From Gemmatimonadales bacterium (lineage in GTDB: Bacteria > Gemmatimonadota > Gemmatimonadetes > Gemmatimonadales > GWC2-71-9): a stretch of 64,000 nt of DNA. The number at the start of each line of letters is the position of its first letter. The first letter of the stretch is position 1. Made by a program: the position numbers and the translations under genes. Below are positions 16,666 through 25,782 of this stretch, one piece after another. Under the pieces are notes generated by a model. The model made no database searches and was not told the origin of the DNA. It worked only from the letters and a program-made list of their open reading frames with translations. The stretch covers positions 274,199-338,198 of the forward strand of contig DASYCE010000007.1 in the NCBI GenBank assembly GCA_036500345.1, read 5' to 3'.

Positions 16666-18372
16666 ATGAGAATCCGCATCGAGTTCCTGGTCGTCGGGCT
16701 TGCCGCCGGAATCGCTATTCCGACGGCCGCGCAGGCGCCGATGACAACCCGGGATTCCGCCCGGCACGTCCTGAACCGTCTGGCCTATGGTGCCACTACC
16801 GATGAAGTCGATCAGGTTATTCACGAAGGTGTTCTCAAATGGGTCGACCGCCAGCTCGGATTTGCCGACGTCCACGATCCCGCGCTGACGACCGGGGAAG
16901 CCCGCTTTGATGTCCTGCACGAATCCAATGATGACATGCAGGCGCTCCTGCAAAAGACCCAGGCACGAAATGCGCAAGTACAGTCGATCGGCGATTCAGT
17001 CGAACGCCAGCAGGCGATGGACCAGTTGCGCGCCGAACAGCGGGGCGATCGTCGTTCGCTCGCCGTTCTCGATAATCAACTCGCTGCACTGGTGGTGGTT
17101 CGCGCTGTAGCATCCGATCACCAGCTCGACGAAATCCTTTGCGATTTCTGGACCAACCATTTCAACGTTTTCATCAACAAGGGCCAGGACCGCGCCTATT
17201 TCGCCGATTATCTCGAGCACACCATTCGCGCTCGCGCCCTCGGCCGGTTCGAGGATCTTCTTCTCGCCACCGCCCGCAGTCCCGCCATGCTCTTCTATCT
17301 CGACCAATCCGAGAGCGTGGCCGACGCCAGCGCCACAAGGATGGCACCAGGCGGGCGGCGGATCGCGATCAACGGCCGCCCAGGATTCGGGCGAGGGCGA
17401 CCACTCTTCCCCGACCCTCGCCCGGGCGTCTATCCACCGCCATCGGGGACCGGCGCGGCAGCCACCGCGACCCGCCAGCAGGTTGCCCCGCGGGCGCCCC
17501 GCGGACTCAACGAGAATTACGCCCGCGAGCTGATGGAGTTGCACACCCTCGGCGTCGACGGCGGCTACACCCAGCAGGACGTGATCAATGTGGCGCGGAT
17601 CCTCACCGGGTGGGGGATCGATCGCCGCGATGCATCGTTCACTTTCCGCGCAGCGGCGCATGACGAGGACGCCAAGACCGTGATGGGCCAGCCGTTCGAC
17701 GCAGGCCACGGCGAGGACGAAGGGGTCCGCCTGCTCAAGATGCTGGCCACGAGCCCCGCGACGATGCATCACGTCAGCGCACAGCTCTGCGCCCGGTTCG
17801 TGAACGATGTGCCGCCCGATGGCTGCATCGACGACGCGGTCCAGGCATGGAAAAAGAGTGGTGGCGAAATCCGGGACGTCGTTCGCGCCATCATCCGCTC
17901 GCCGGATTTCTGGGCCTCCGCCAACGTGCAGAGCAAGGTCAAGACGCCGCTGGAGTTCGTCGCGAGCGCTGTGCGGGCGGTCGGTGGCGTTCCGGATTCC
18001 ACGCCGCGACTCGCACAACGAGTCGCGCAGCTTGGCGAGCCGCTCTTTCAGCATCAGACCCCCGACGGCTATGGCGAACGCCAGGAGGACTGGGTCAACA
18101 GCGGAGCGCTTCTCGCCCGGATGAACTTCGCGGTCCAGCTCGCCAGCGGCCGGGTCGCCGGCGTTGCGGTTGATCTCGACCGGGTTGTCTCCGCGACTGA
18201 CGATCACGCGGCGTTGGTGACCGCGGTGGATCACGCCATCCTCGGCGGCGCGATGACCGCACAGACCCGGCAGACGATTCTGAAGGAACTCGCCGACGTC
18301 CCTGATCCGCGCGCGGCTCGCGCACTCGCGGTCGGATTGGCCATCGGCGGCCCCGAATTCCAGCGCCAGTAG
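16666..18372 (+). CDS. DUF1800 family secreted protein
   Basis: A 568-residue protein with a signal peptide (to about AAQA, residue 24). The DUF1800 hallmarks include RHVLNRLAYGAT, the paired WTNHFNVFINKG segment and GLNENYARELMELHTLGVDGGYTQQDV, plus a C-terminal DFWASANVQSKVKTPLEFVASAVRA. A Gly/Pro/Arg-rich insertion lies at about residues 230-275. The function of DUF1800 is not known; it is usually encoded directly before a DUF1501 protein, as here (24 bp gap). It opens a cluster that continues to the TonB receptor and cytochrome. Confidence 0.9.
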   Translation: MRIRIEFLVVGLAAGIAIPTAAQAPMTTRDSARHVLNRLAYGATTDEVDQVIHEGVLKWVDRQLGFADVHDPALTTGEARFDVLHESNDDMQALLQKTQARNAQVQSIGDSVERQQAMDQLRAEQRGDRRSLAVLDNQLAALVVVRAVASDHQLDEILCDFWTNHFNVFINKGQDRAYFADYLEHTIRARALGRFEDLLLATARSPAMLFYLDQSESVADASATRMAPGGRRIAINGRPGFGRGRPLFPDPRPGVYPPPSGTGAAATATRQQVAPRAPRGLNENYARELMELHTLGVDGGYTQQDVINVARILTGWGIDRRDASFTFRAAAHDEDAKTVMGQPFDAGHGEDEGVRLLKMLATSPATMHHVSAQLCARFVNDVPPDGCIDDAVQAWKKSGGEIRDVVRAIIRSPDFWASANVQSKVKTPLEFVASAVRAVGGVPDSTPRLAQRVAQLGEPLFQHQTPDGYGERQEDWVNSGALLARMNFAVQLASGRVAGVAVDLDRVVSATDDHAALVTAVDHAILGGAMTAQTRQTILKELADVPDPRAARALAVGLAIGGPEFQRQ

Positions 18373-18396
18373 CGCAGCATCACAGGAGGAGTTCAC

Positions 18397-19644
18397 ATGC
18401 CCATCTCTCGACGCGCATTCATGAAAGCCGGCGGCCTCGCACTGCTCTCCCTCGGCGCCGATCCCATTTTCCTCGATCGCGCTGCGTACGCGCTCGGACG
18501 TTCGGGCCGCCGGATCGCCGGCAGGAAGACGCTGGTATGCCTCTTTCAGCGCGGAGCCGTCGACGGCCTCTCGATGATCGTGCCGGCGGGAGACAGCTGG
18601 TACTGGCAGGAACGGCAGCGGATCGCGCTGCCGAAGGAACAGCTGATCCCGCTCGATGGCATGTTCGCCTTGCACCCGCGTCTCGCGCCGCTCAAGCCGC
18701 TCTGGGATCAGCACAACATGGCGATCGTCCACGCGGTCGGGTCGCCGTCGACGACGCGCTCGCATTTTGACGCGCAGGATTACATGGAATCGGGGACACC
18801 CGACGTCAAGGCGACCCCCGACGGCTGGGCCAACCGGTATTGTGCCCACGCGGAGGAACATGCCAACACGCCGTTCCGGGCAGTCGCGTTCGGACCGCAA
18901 CTTCCCCGAACCCTCGCGGGGAGTGCACCGTCGCTTGCAATCGATGACCTCCGCACCTTCGGCCTTCGCGCAGCACAGGCCGGCGGCGAACAGAAATTGA
19001 CGCGCGCATTCGAGGAGCTCTATCAGGGAGCGGCGACCGGACTGGTGGCATCGTCGTCGGCCGAAAGCTTCGAAGCAATTCAGATGCTGAAGAGCGCGAA
19101 TCCCACGTCCCTTCCGCCATCCAACGGCGCCGTCTACAGTCGCACCAAGCTCGCCACTTCGCTCAGCCAGATCGCGCAGCTGATCAAGGCCGATCTCGGG
19201 CTGCAGATCGCGTTCGTGGATGTGGGTGGCTGGGATACTCACGTCAATCAGGGGTCCGACCAGGGACAGCTGGCGTCGCGACTCGACGAGCTGTCCGGTG
19301 CGCTGGGTGCATTCACCACCGATCTCGGCGCCCGGATGCGCGACGTCGTCCTGATCACCATGAGTGAGTTCGGGCGGACGGTCAAGGAAAACGGCACCAG
19401 CGGCACCGATCACGGCCATGGGACGGCGATGATGGTGCTGGGCGGTGAGGTGAAGGGCGGGCAGGTGTACGGGCGGTGGCCCGGGCTCGCGCCGGACCAG
19501 CGCTACGAGGGACGTGATCTCGCTGTCACGACCGACTTCCGGTCGGTCTTCAGCGAGGTGATCCAGGGGCACCTCGGGCCGATCGACGTTTCGCAGGTCT
19601 TCCCAGGGTTCGCGCAGCCGGCTAAGGTAGGTCTCTTCGGCTAA
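18397..19644 (+). CDS. DUF1501 family protein, Tat-exported
   Basis: A 415-residue protein of the DUF1501 group, related to the alkaline phosphatase/sulfatase superfamily. The N-terminus MPISRRAFMKAGGLALLSL is a model twin-arginine signal (SRRAFMK), so it is folded before export. Family motifs include LVCLFQRGAVDGLSMIVP, HAVGSPSTTRSHFDAQDYME, the VDVGGWDTHVNQGSDQG loop and the MSEFGRTVKENGTSGTDHGHG box with likely metal ligands. An AGGAGG-type ribosome site precedes the ATG. It pairs with DUF1800 in many bacteria, and the catalysed reaction is unproven. Confidence 0.92.
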   Translation: MPISRRAFMKAGGLALLSLGADPIFLDRAAYALGRSGRRIAGRKTLVCLFQRGAVDGLSMIVPAGDSWYWQERQRIALPKEQLIPLDGMFALHPRLAPLKPLWDQHNMAIVHAVGSPSTTRSHFDAQDYMESGTPDVKATPDGWANRYCAHAEEHANTPFRAVAFGPQLPRTLAGSAPSLAIDDLRTFGLRAAQAGGEQKLTRAFEELYQGAATGLVASSSAESFEAIQMLKSANPTSLPPSNGAVYSRTKLATSLSQIAQLIKADLGLQIAFVDVGGWDTHVNQGSDQGQLASRLDELSGALGAFTTDLGARMRDVVLITMSEFGRTVKENGTSGTDHGHGTAMMVLGGEVKGGQVYGRWPGLAPDQRYEGRDLAVTTDFRSVFSEVIQGHLGPIDVSQVFPGFAQPAKVGLFG

Positions 19645-19655
19645 CAGAACTGCCT

Positions 19656-20774
19656 ATGACAGCGCGCCCGTCTTGTTCGGCATGCCTGATCCTCGCGGTG
19701 CTCGTGGGTACCGCGTGCAGCCATTCCTCGAGCGAACTGCCGAACCCTCCCAGCGTCGGTCCGTCGGGTAGCGGCCCCGACGTCCGTCTCACGGTCAACG
19801 CCGAGCAGGACTACTGACCGGCATGGACCGCCGACGGCCAGGGAGTCCTCTACTCGTTCGTCAACCAGGCGCCAGACAATCGTCATCGGTGCATTGGACT
19901 TCTCCCTGCGGCGGGTGGTACGAGGATCTGGGAGCTCTGTGACAATCGTGGCACCGAGGTCGACTCGATCAACTCGTTCCCTGCATACGCGCTCGCGGCC
20001 GACGGGCGCCTTCTGTACGTCGAAGCCGAAGCACCGTCGGGGCCACAGTCGCTGAACCCGGCCAGTTCCACGCTGTGGCTCGCCGATACCGCGGCTCCGT
20101 TCGCTCGTCGCGCACTGGCAACACTCCCTGTCGTGGTCGACGGTCAACGGGTTGACTGGCTCGTCGATCTCAACTGGACCAGCCCGACCGAATTCACGGC
20201 TCTGGCAGCGGAATACGGCGCCAATATCCACTGCAAGGGATGCACGACATTCGACTCGATCTTTACCGGCGTCGCGGTGCTGCACGGATCGATCGGTGCC
20301 AGCGGCGCATCGCTGACGCTCGTCCCGGGGACCGATGGCGCGAGCAACTATTCGAATGCGGACGGCGGGGCGTCCATCGTTTTTTCGCGACACGCTGATC
20401 CCCACCTCTACAAACTCCCGGCGGTCGGCGGCATCGCGAACGCGATTGCGGCGGTGGGCAGCGATTCGTTGCTCGGCGTCTCGTGCCAGGGCAGCACGTG
20501 CGTCGTCGCCGAGGATCCAGTGACGCTGATCCCTGTGACTGCCCTGGTCGCATTTGTCGGCACCACGGTGAACCCCGGCAAACTCTGGTCGGTATCGCTG
20601 GTCACAGGCGCTACCAACGTCGTGCGGTCCGATCCCTCGGCTGTCCTCGCCACACCATTGCTCTCGCCGTCAGGGCACGACGTTGTTGCCCAGCGCGGCG
20701 GACTCCTGGGTCACCTGCGCACCGATTCATCACCGAGCGCGGACCTGCATCTCTTTCCCGGACTGATTCCATGA
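19656..20774 (+). pseudogene. Beta-propeller-like lipoprotein, copy 1, interrupted by one in-frame TGA
   Basis: Read through from ATG 19656 this frame would give 372 residues with a lipobox (VLVGTAC) and full-length similarity to the intact gene at 20944. Codon 54 is TGA (19815-19817) exactly where the paralogue has TGG (EQDY-Trp-P-TW versus EQDY-stop-PAW). The remaining 319 codons are open and keep conserved segments such as HCKGC, LLPAAGGTR and HDVVAQRGG. No ribosome site is evident in the 11 bp after DUF1501. A recent loss, UGA readthrough or a sequencing error are all possible; the lack of any other lesion argues for a very recent event. Confidence 0.8.
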
Positions 20775-20828
20775 TGCCGGTGTCGGCGACGGTCCGACAG
20801 ATTGCCGATTGTCATCGCCATCGATCAT

Positions 20829-20856
20829 TTGCGACCGTTTCAATTCGGGTTACCTT
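20829..20856 (+). promoter_or_regulatory. Weak promoter-like pair before lipoprotein copy 2
   Basis: TTGCGA and TACCTT are 16 bp apart in the 169-bp gap after the broken copy. The match is only moderate. It suggests that copy 2 can be transcribed separately from the DUF1800/DUF1501 genes. Confidence 0.3.
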
Positions 20857-20915
20857 GAAAGTTCCGGACGACTACTGAGTCACGCTTCGAGTGCCGCGTG
20901 AGTGCTACGTGCGCA

Positions 20916-20933
20916 CCATGGAGTCTTCCATGG
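20916..20933. repeat. Inverted repeat just upstream of lipoprotein copy 2
   Basis: A perfect 7-bp inverted repeat, CCATGGA and TCCATGG around GTCT, ends 10 bases before the GTG start. As RNA it would form a hairpin next to the ribosome site; as DNA it could be an operator. Confidence 0.5.
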
Positions 20934-20943
20934 CGAAGATCCT

Positions 20944-22044
20944 GTGAGAGTACCTGGACCAACCGCCCTCTGGCTCACGACGCTGGTTGCGCTGGCCTCC
21001 TGCGGCCACTCGGTTGCCGATTTTCCGTCCCCTCCCGCGTCGGGACCCTTCAATTCCGCAGCCGACATGCGGCTCACCATCAATCCCGAGCAGGATTATT
21101 GGCCCACGTGGACGGCGGACGGCCACGGGATTCTCTATTCGTTCATTGCACAGGTCCCGGGCTCGGAGCATCGCTGCCTCGGCATCCTCCCGGCTGCGGG
21201 GGGAACGAGGGTCTGGGAATTCTGCGATAACCGCGCCGCAGAATCGGACTCACTCAACTCGTTCGCCGCGTACGCGCTCGATAACGCCGGACAGCTCCTC
21301 TACGCCGAATCCGAATCGCTGGACAGCCCGCAGCGGCTGAATCCCGGATCGTTCACCCTCTGGCTCGCGGATACCGCGAATCCGTTGCAACGCCGGGCGC
21401 TTCTCACCCTGCCGATGCCGCTCGGAGGCGTGTCGATGGCGTGGCTCGCCGATATCGCCTGGACCGGTCCAGCCGAATTCACGGCACTCGCCCAGACCTT
21501 CGACGGCGCGGTGCACTGCAAGGGATGCGTGATCTTCGACTCGCTGTTCGGCGGGATCGGCGTGGTCCGCGGGACGATCGGTCCCAGCGGCGCGACGCTC
21601 GCACTGATCGCGGGAACCGAGGGCGCCAGCGGTTATTCGTCGGCGGAGAGCGGATCATCAATCGTCTTCACCAAGCCCGGCAATCCCGGCCTGTTCAAGG
21701 TTCCGGCGGGCGGTGGCACCGCTATCACCGTGACGCAGGTAGGCGCAGGCGCGGAACTCCTCGGTGTGTCGTGCGTGGGCTCAACCTGCGTTGTTGCCAC
21801 CGACCCGATCGCTGACGTCGCGTTCATCGGCACCGCAGGCAATCCGGCCACGCTTCGCGCCGTGTCATTGGCGACAGGTGCCAGTCAGATCGTCTTCAGT
21901 GACCCTCTCGCCGTTGTTGCGACGCCCGAGATCTCTCCGGCCGGCCACGATGTCGTCGCGCAGCGGGGCGGGGTGTTCGGCCATCTGCGCACGGTCTCGT
22001 CGCAACTCTCCGACCTGCACCTCTTCCCGGGACTGCTGCCATGA
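20944..22044 (+). CDS. Beta-propeller-like lipoprotein, copy 2 (intact)
   Basis: A 366-residue predicted lipoprotein: the N-terminus VRVPGPTALWLTTLVALASC gives a lipobox (LASC). The body has repeated strands of the kind seen in TolB/WD40-like propellers, for example WPTWTADGHGILYSFI and HDVVAQRGGVFGHLRT. Conserved cysteines include HCKGC, shared with copy 1. The GTG was chosen because it directly precedes a normal signal sequence; a GTG 42 bases upstream would give a poor one. The stop overlaps the TonB receptor ATG (ATGA). That coupling suggests a surface or periplasmic lipoprotein working with the receptor, SusD-like in logic but not in sequence. Confidence 0.85.
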   Translation: MRVPGPTALWLTTLVALASCGHSVADFPSPPASGPFNSAADMRLTINPEQDYWPTWTADGHGILYSFIAQVPGSEHRCLGILPAAGGTRVWEFCDNRAAESDSLNSFAAYALDNAGQLLYAESESLDSPQRLNPGSFTLWLADTANPLQRRALLTLPMPLGGVSMAWLADIAWTGPAEFTALAQTFDGAVHCKGCVIFDSLFGGIGVVRGTIGPSGATLALIAGTEGASGYSSAESGSSIVFTKPGNPGLFKVPAGGGTAITVTQVGAGAELLGVSCVGSTCVVATDPIADVAFIGTAGNPATLRAVSLATGASQIVFSDPLAVVATPEISPAGHDVVAQRGGVFGHLRTVSSQLSDLHLFPGLLP

Positions 22045-24878
22045 ACTCACCGATGCGATCGATCGACCGGCGGTTCGGCATCTGCGGAATATCGCCTCGA
22101 CGTTGTGCCGCGGTGCTTGGTGCCGTGTTCGTCGCAGTGAGTCATGCCGCTCCGCTCGCAGCACAGAGTACCGGCGGCATCGTGGGGCAGGTCGTCGACG
22201 CCACCAACGAACATTCGATCCGCGGTGTCGACATCCGGCTCGATGGCATGCGATTCACCACCACGACCGATTCGGCTGGCCAGTATCGGCTGCGGGCCAT
22301 TCCGTCCGGGATGCATTCCCTCACCGTCCTGCGTCCCGGGTATCGCCCCGAGCATCGCGACAGCATCCAGGTCATCTCCGGTGAGGTGACGCGTGTCGAT
22401 GTACGACTCGCTCCGCAAGCCGTGCAACTCGCCGACCTCCGCGCCGTGGGCGTGCAGGACCCGGTGCTCGATCCCCTCGCGACCGCCACCGAACAGCGGA
22501 TCACCGCCGATCAGTTGCGCCGTCTCCCCGTCACCAATCTGCAGGATGCGATCGCGATGCAGGCCGGTGTCGTTGGTGAAAGTTTCCGCGGCGGCCGGCC
22601 CGGCGAACAGGCGTTCGTGCTGGACGGCTTCGGGATCAAGAACCAGCTCGACGCGTCGACCAACGGGAGCGCGGCGATCCAGATCCCGCCCGACCTGATC
22701 GTGTCGGCGTCGCTCATCACCAACGGATATTCGGCGCGCTACGGGCAGGCGATCTCCGGGGTCGTCGACGTCACGACGATGGACGGCGGACCGGTGTGGC
22801 GCGGCCGCACGGCGTACGAAACCGATCGACCGCTCGCCGGCGGCGCCGATCACGGCATCGACCGGATCGTGTTCCAGGCGGACGGACCGATCGGCAAGAA
22901 GATTCGCGCCGTCGGCATCCTCGACCTCAACGGCCAGCTCGACGGCGACCCGTCGTCCGCGCCGGCCCCGTCAGATACGCTCGACCCACGGTCATCGACG
23001 CCCTACCCGCTGCCGCACAGCAGCACCGAAACGTGGACCGCCGGCGGGAAGCTGACGATTCCCTTCAGCGACCGCCTCACCGGGCGGCTTTTCGGCCTGG
23101 CAACGACGCAGCAGGCGTATCTCTACGATCCGATGTACAAGTACGATCCGAATGACGGACCGGGGAGCCGCACCAACGGCAAGCTGCTCACCGCGCACCT
23201 GCAGATGTTGCCGCCGTCGCAGAATCACACCCCGCTCTGGGGGGATCTCCGCGTCGGCTATTCAGACAAGTCGTTTGTCCGCGGCGAGGTCGCCGCGCCC
23301 GATTACGCCTTCGGTGCGTTCACCGGCAAGACGATGCACATCCTCGACGAGGAGATCGCGAAACGGCAGGACACCATTTCGACCCGCGCGGCGCTCCCCG
23401 ATTTCGGTACGCCGCAGTTCGCGTCGAACACGCCGTGGGGCGTTCCCGCCTTCTTCCAGAGCGGCGCCGGCAGCGGCGAACTGGCGTGGAACGATTTCTC
23501 CGAGCTCCGTTCGCAACTCGATGCGACCCTGGGGCTGGGGCGTTACGTCGATCTCGCATTCGGCGGCATGTACGCGGCACAGAGCGTCAAGACGTTCCAG
23601 CGGGTGCTCTCGTACCTCCCCGTCGGTGACTCCGTTCCACCGCCCACCGCGTCAAACTTTTCGCCGTGGGTCTCCGGCGCGTATGTCGAGGGTCAGGCGC
23701 GTGCTTCGGATCTTGGATTCACCGCGGGATTGCGATACGACGGCTTTGCGCCGGGCACCGACCTGCACAACGCCACGCTCAACGCGCGCTCGACCCTGAG
23801 TCCACGCGTCGCCGTATCGACCCAGGTCAAGGGAGCGACCTTCGTCGCGTCGATCGGCAAGTTCTCGCAGCCACCCGACCTGCAATACCTCGTCGATGCT
23901 GCCTTCGACGACACCACCCGCACCGGCCGCTTCCGTCAGGGAAACCCCAACCTCGGCTTCGAGTCGGCGACGCAGTACGAAATGAGCGCGCGGGTCCGGC
24001 TGCCGAGCGGGAATTCGCTCAAGATCAACATCTACGACAAGCACCTCGACGGACTGGTTGCGTCCGTCCCGATCAACGTGAATCCCGATTCATCGGTCTT
24101 CGTCAACGCCGATGTCGGCACGGTGACCGGCGCCGAACTAATCTTCGAACGCGAGTTGCACGATGGCTGGGGAGTTCGCGTCTCGGGCGTTGTGCAGCGC
24201 GCCGAGGCGACGGTCAGCAATGCATTCCTGATTTACGATCAGACCCACATCAATCCGATCACCGGCGACACCGTCCCGCCGTCGCGCGCCCAATTTCCGC
24301 TCGACTACGACCGCCGGCTGGCGATCACGGCGGTCGTCACCGGCGAGATCTCGCAGCACAGCCGTTTCAGCATGTTCGGCGTCCGTCCGTTGGCCGGACT
24401 GCAGATGTCGGCCGTCGGACGCTACTACACCGGCTTGCCGTACACCCGCACCAATACCGCCGGAGATTCGCTGACCGGGCCGATCAACGGCAGCCGGCTG
24501 CCGAATCAGTATTCGATCGACGCGCTCTTCCGCCGGCCGATGCGTGTCGGCAAGTTCGACGGCAGCATCTACCTCGACATGCGCAATCTGCTGAACACGC
24601 AGAATCAGACCAGCGTGCGTCGCGACACTGGCACCCCGACGCCCGACGACGCGACCGTCGCCGCGCTGGCGATGAAGGCGTACCTCGCCAACCCGAATCC
24701 GATCCCTTACGAATCGCCCCGATACCGCGCGTGGGCCGACAAGAACGGCGACGGCCTGTTGTCGGGCCAGAGCGAACTGCTGCCATTGTACACGCGTGCC
24801 GCGACCGACTTCACCTTCCCGCTCTTCGTCTACGGTCCGCCCCGGCTGGTGCGATTTGGCGTGGAGCTGCTCTTCTAG
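22041..24878 (+). CDS. TonB-dependent outer-membrane receptor with carboxypeptidase-regulatory domain
   Basis: A 945-residue receptor with a signal peptide ending near LAAQS (about residue 43). An N-terminal CarboxypepD-reg/beta-sandwich domain (GGIVGQVVDATNEHSIRGVD to about 130) is followed by the plug (LPVTNLQDAIAMQAGVV, FVLDGFGIKNQ, ARYGQAISGVVDVTT). The beta-barrel ends in FPLFVYGPPRLVRFGVELLF with the terminal aromatic residue expected for Bam recognition. It would import a bound ligand using TonB-ExbBD energy; the ligand is unknown. ATGA overlap with the lipoprotein upstream; a cytochrome gene starts 10 bp downstream. Confidence 0.9.
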   Translation: MNSPMRSIDRRFGICGISPRRCAAVLGAVFVAVSHAAPLAAQSTGGIVGQVVDATNEHSIRGVDIRLDGMRFTTTTDSAGQYRLRAIPSGMHSLTVLRPGYRPEHRDSIQVISGEVTRVDVRLAPQAVQLADLRAVGVQDPVLDPLATATEQRITADQLRRLPVTNLQDAIAMQAGVVGESFRGGRPGEQAFVLDGFGIKNQLDASTNGSAAIQIPPDLIVSASLITNGYSARYGQAISGVVDVTTMDGGPVWRGRTAYETDRPLAGGADHGIDRIVFQADGPIGKKIRAVGILDLNGQLDGDPSSAPAPSDTLDPRSSTPYPLPHSSTETWTAGGKLTIPFSDRLTGRLFGLATTQQAYLYDPMYKYDPNDGPGSRTNGKLLTAHLQMLPPSQNHTPLWGDLRVGYSDKSFVRGEVAAPDYAFGAFTGKTMHILDEEIAKRQDTISTRAALPDFGTPQFASNTPWGVPAFFQSGAGSGELAWNDFSELRSQLDATLGLGRYVDLAFGGMYAAQSVKTFQRVLSYLPVGDSVPPPTASNFSPWVSGAYVEGQARASDLGFTAGLRYDGFAPGTDLHNATLNARSTLSPRVAVSTQVKGATFVASIGKFSQPPDLQYLVDAAFDDTTRTGRFRQGNPNLGFESATQYEMSARVRLPSGNSLKINIYDKHLDGLVASVPINVNPDSSVFVNADVGTVTGAELIFERELHDGWGVRVSGVVQRAEATVSNAFLIYDQTHINPITGDTVPPSRAQFPLDYDRRLAITAVVTGEISQHSRFSMFGVRPLAGLQMSAVGRYYTGLPYTRTNTAGDSLTGPINGSRLPNQYSIDALFRRPMRVGKFDGSIYLDMRNLLNTQNQTSVRRDTGTPTPDDATVAALAMKAYLANPNPIPYESPRYRAWADKNGDGLLSGQSELLPLYTRAATDFTFPLFVYGPPRLVRFGVELLF

Positions 24879-24888
24879 GAGAACACCG

Positions 24889-25740
24889 GTGCGCGTTGGC
24901 TGGCGGAGCAGGTGGATCGCCACCTGCTCCTTCACTGTTGTTCTCTCCGGCGCGTGTCGTGGCGGCGCTCACCCGCCGGTCGTGGCTGCGGCCGCCGACT
25001 CGACGCTCCGCGCACCCGATGGATCGGTGCCTGCGGACGACGCGGTCGGTCACAGCATCCGGCGCGGCGCGGCGATCATGGCCGCGACGCGTGATTCGCT
25101 CCCCGCGCACGTCGGCAGCGCCCTCCGATGTTTTTCCTGTCATCTCGGCCGTGGAACCGATACCGCCGCGCTTCCGCTGACTGGTGTCTACGCGCGCTTT
25201 CCGCAATATCGCTCGCGGTCCAATCGCGTCGAGCTCATCGAGGACCGGATCAACGACTGTTTTCAGCGATCGCTGAACGGCACGCCGCTGGCACTTGACG
25301 ACCCCGCCATGCACGACATCGTCGCGTTCCTCGCCTTCGAGTCGCGCGGCATCCAGGTCGCAACCGGTACACCAGGGAACACGATCGACCCGCCGCACGG
25401 CGACACACTGGCCGGGCGCGAGCGCTATCGCGTCAGCTGCGCGCGCTGTCACGGACCCGAGGGCGCGGGCAATGCGATCTATCCGCCGGTCTGGGGGGCG
25501 CAGAGTTTCAACATTGGGGCGGGAATGGCCCGGTTGGGCACCGCGGCCGCGTTCATCCGGCGCAACATGCCGCGCGACAGCACCGGTGTATTGACCGATC
25601 AGGAAGCGGCAAATGTCGCGGCGTACATCGTGTCGAGGCCGCGTCCGGATTTTCCGGGGAAGGAGCACGACTGGCCCCGCGGCGACGCGCCGGCGGATGC
25701 GCCGTATCCACTGCTCGCCGGCCATGGGACCGGGCCCTGA
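24889..25740 (+). CDS. Dihaem cytochrome c, thiosulfate dehydrogenase (TsdA)-like
   Basis: A 283-residue exported protein with two haem c sites, CFSCH (C81-H85) and CARCH (C184-H188). TsdA-like landmarks are the YARFPQYRSRS segment, RINDCFQRSLNG (with a Cys at 124 that could be a distal ligand), YPPVWGAQSFNIGAGM and AAFIRRNMP. TsdA enzymes join two thiosulfates to tetrathionate or run the reverse reaction in the periplasm; whether this one does is unproven. A Cys at residue 23 (LSGAC) may be a lipid anchor. The GTG start follows an AGGAG site. The gene is last in the receptor cluster, an unusual partner for a TonB receptor. Confidence 0.82.
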   Translation: MRVGWRSRWIATCSFTVVLSGACRGGAHPPVVAAAADSTLRAPDGSVPADDAVGHSIRRGAAIMAATRDSLPAHVGSALRCFSCHLGRGTDTAALPLTGVYARFPQYRSRSNRVELIEDRINDCFQRSLNGTPLALDDPAMHDIVAFLAFESRGIQVATGTPGNTIDPPHGDTLAGRERYRVSCARCHGPEGAGNAIYPPVWGAQSFNIGAGMARLGTAAAFIRRNMPRDSTGVLTDQEAANVAAYIVSRPRPDFPGKEHDWPRGDAPADAPYPLLAGHGTGP

Positions 25741-25755
25741 AGTCGCGGGGCCCGG
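25730..25755. terminator. Hairpin terminator between convergent genes
   Basis: A perfect 8-bp inverted repeat, CCGGGCCC and GGGCCCGG, with a 10-base loop that includes the cytochrome stop codon. There is no T-run. It probably serves both the cytochrome and the convergent POT transporter. Confidence 0.6.
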
Positions 25756-25782
25756 CGAGAGCTCGGCGCTACGGAGCGGAGA

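Noticed and set aside
16996..19572. An 858-codon minus-strand frame opposite DUF1800 and DUF1501
   Set aside because: It crosses the boundary of two clear plus-strand genes and has a composition (Arg/Asp/Gly/His-rich) typical of antisense shadows.
19815..19817. TGA codon considered as selenocysteine
   Set aside because: The paralogue has tryptophan, not cysteine, at this place, and the protein is not a redox enzyme; no SECIS-like hairpin is seen next to it.
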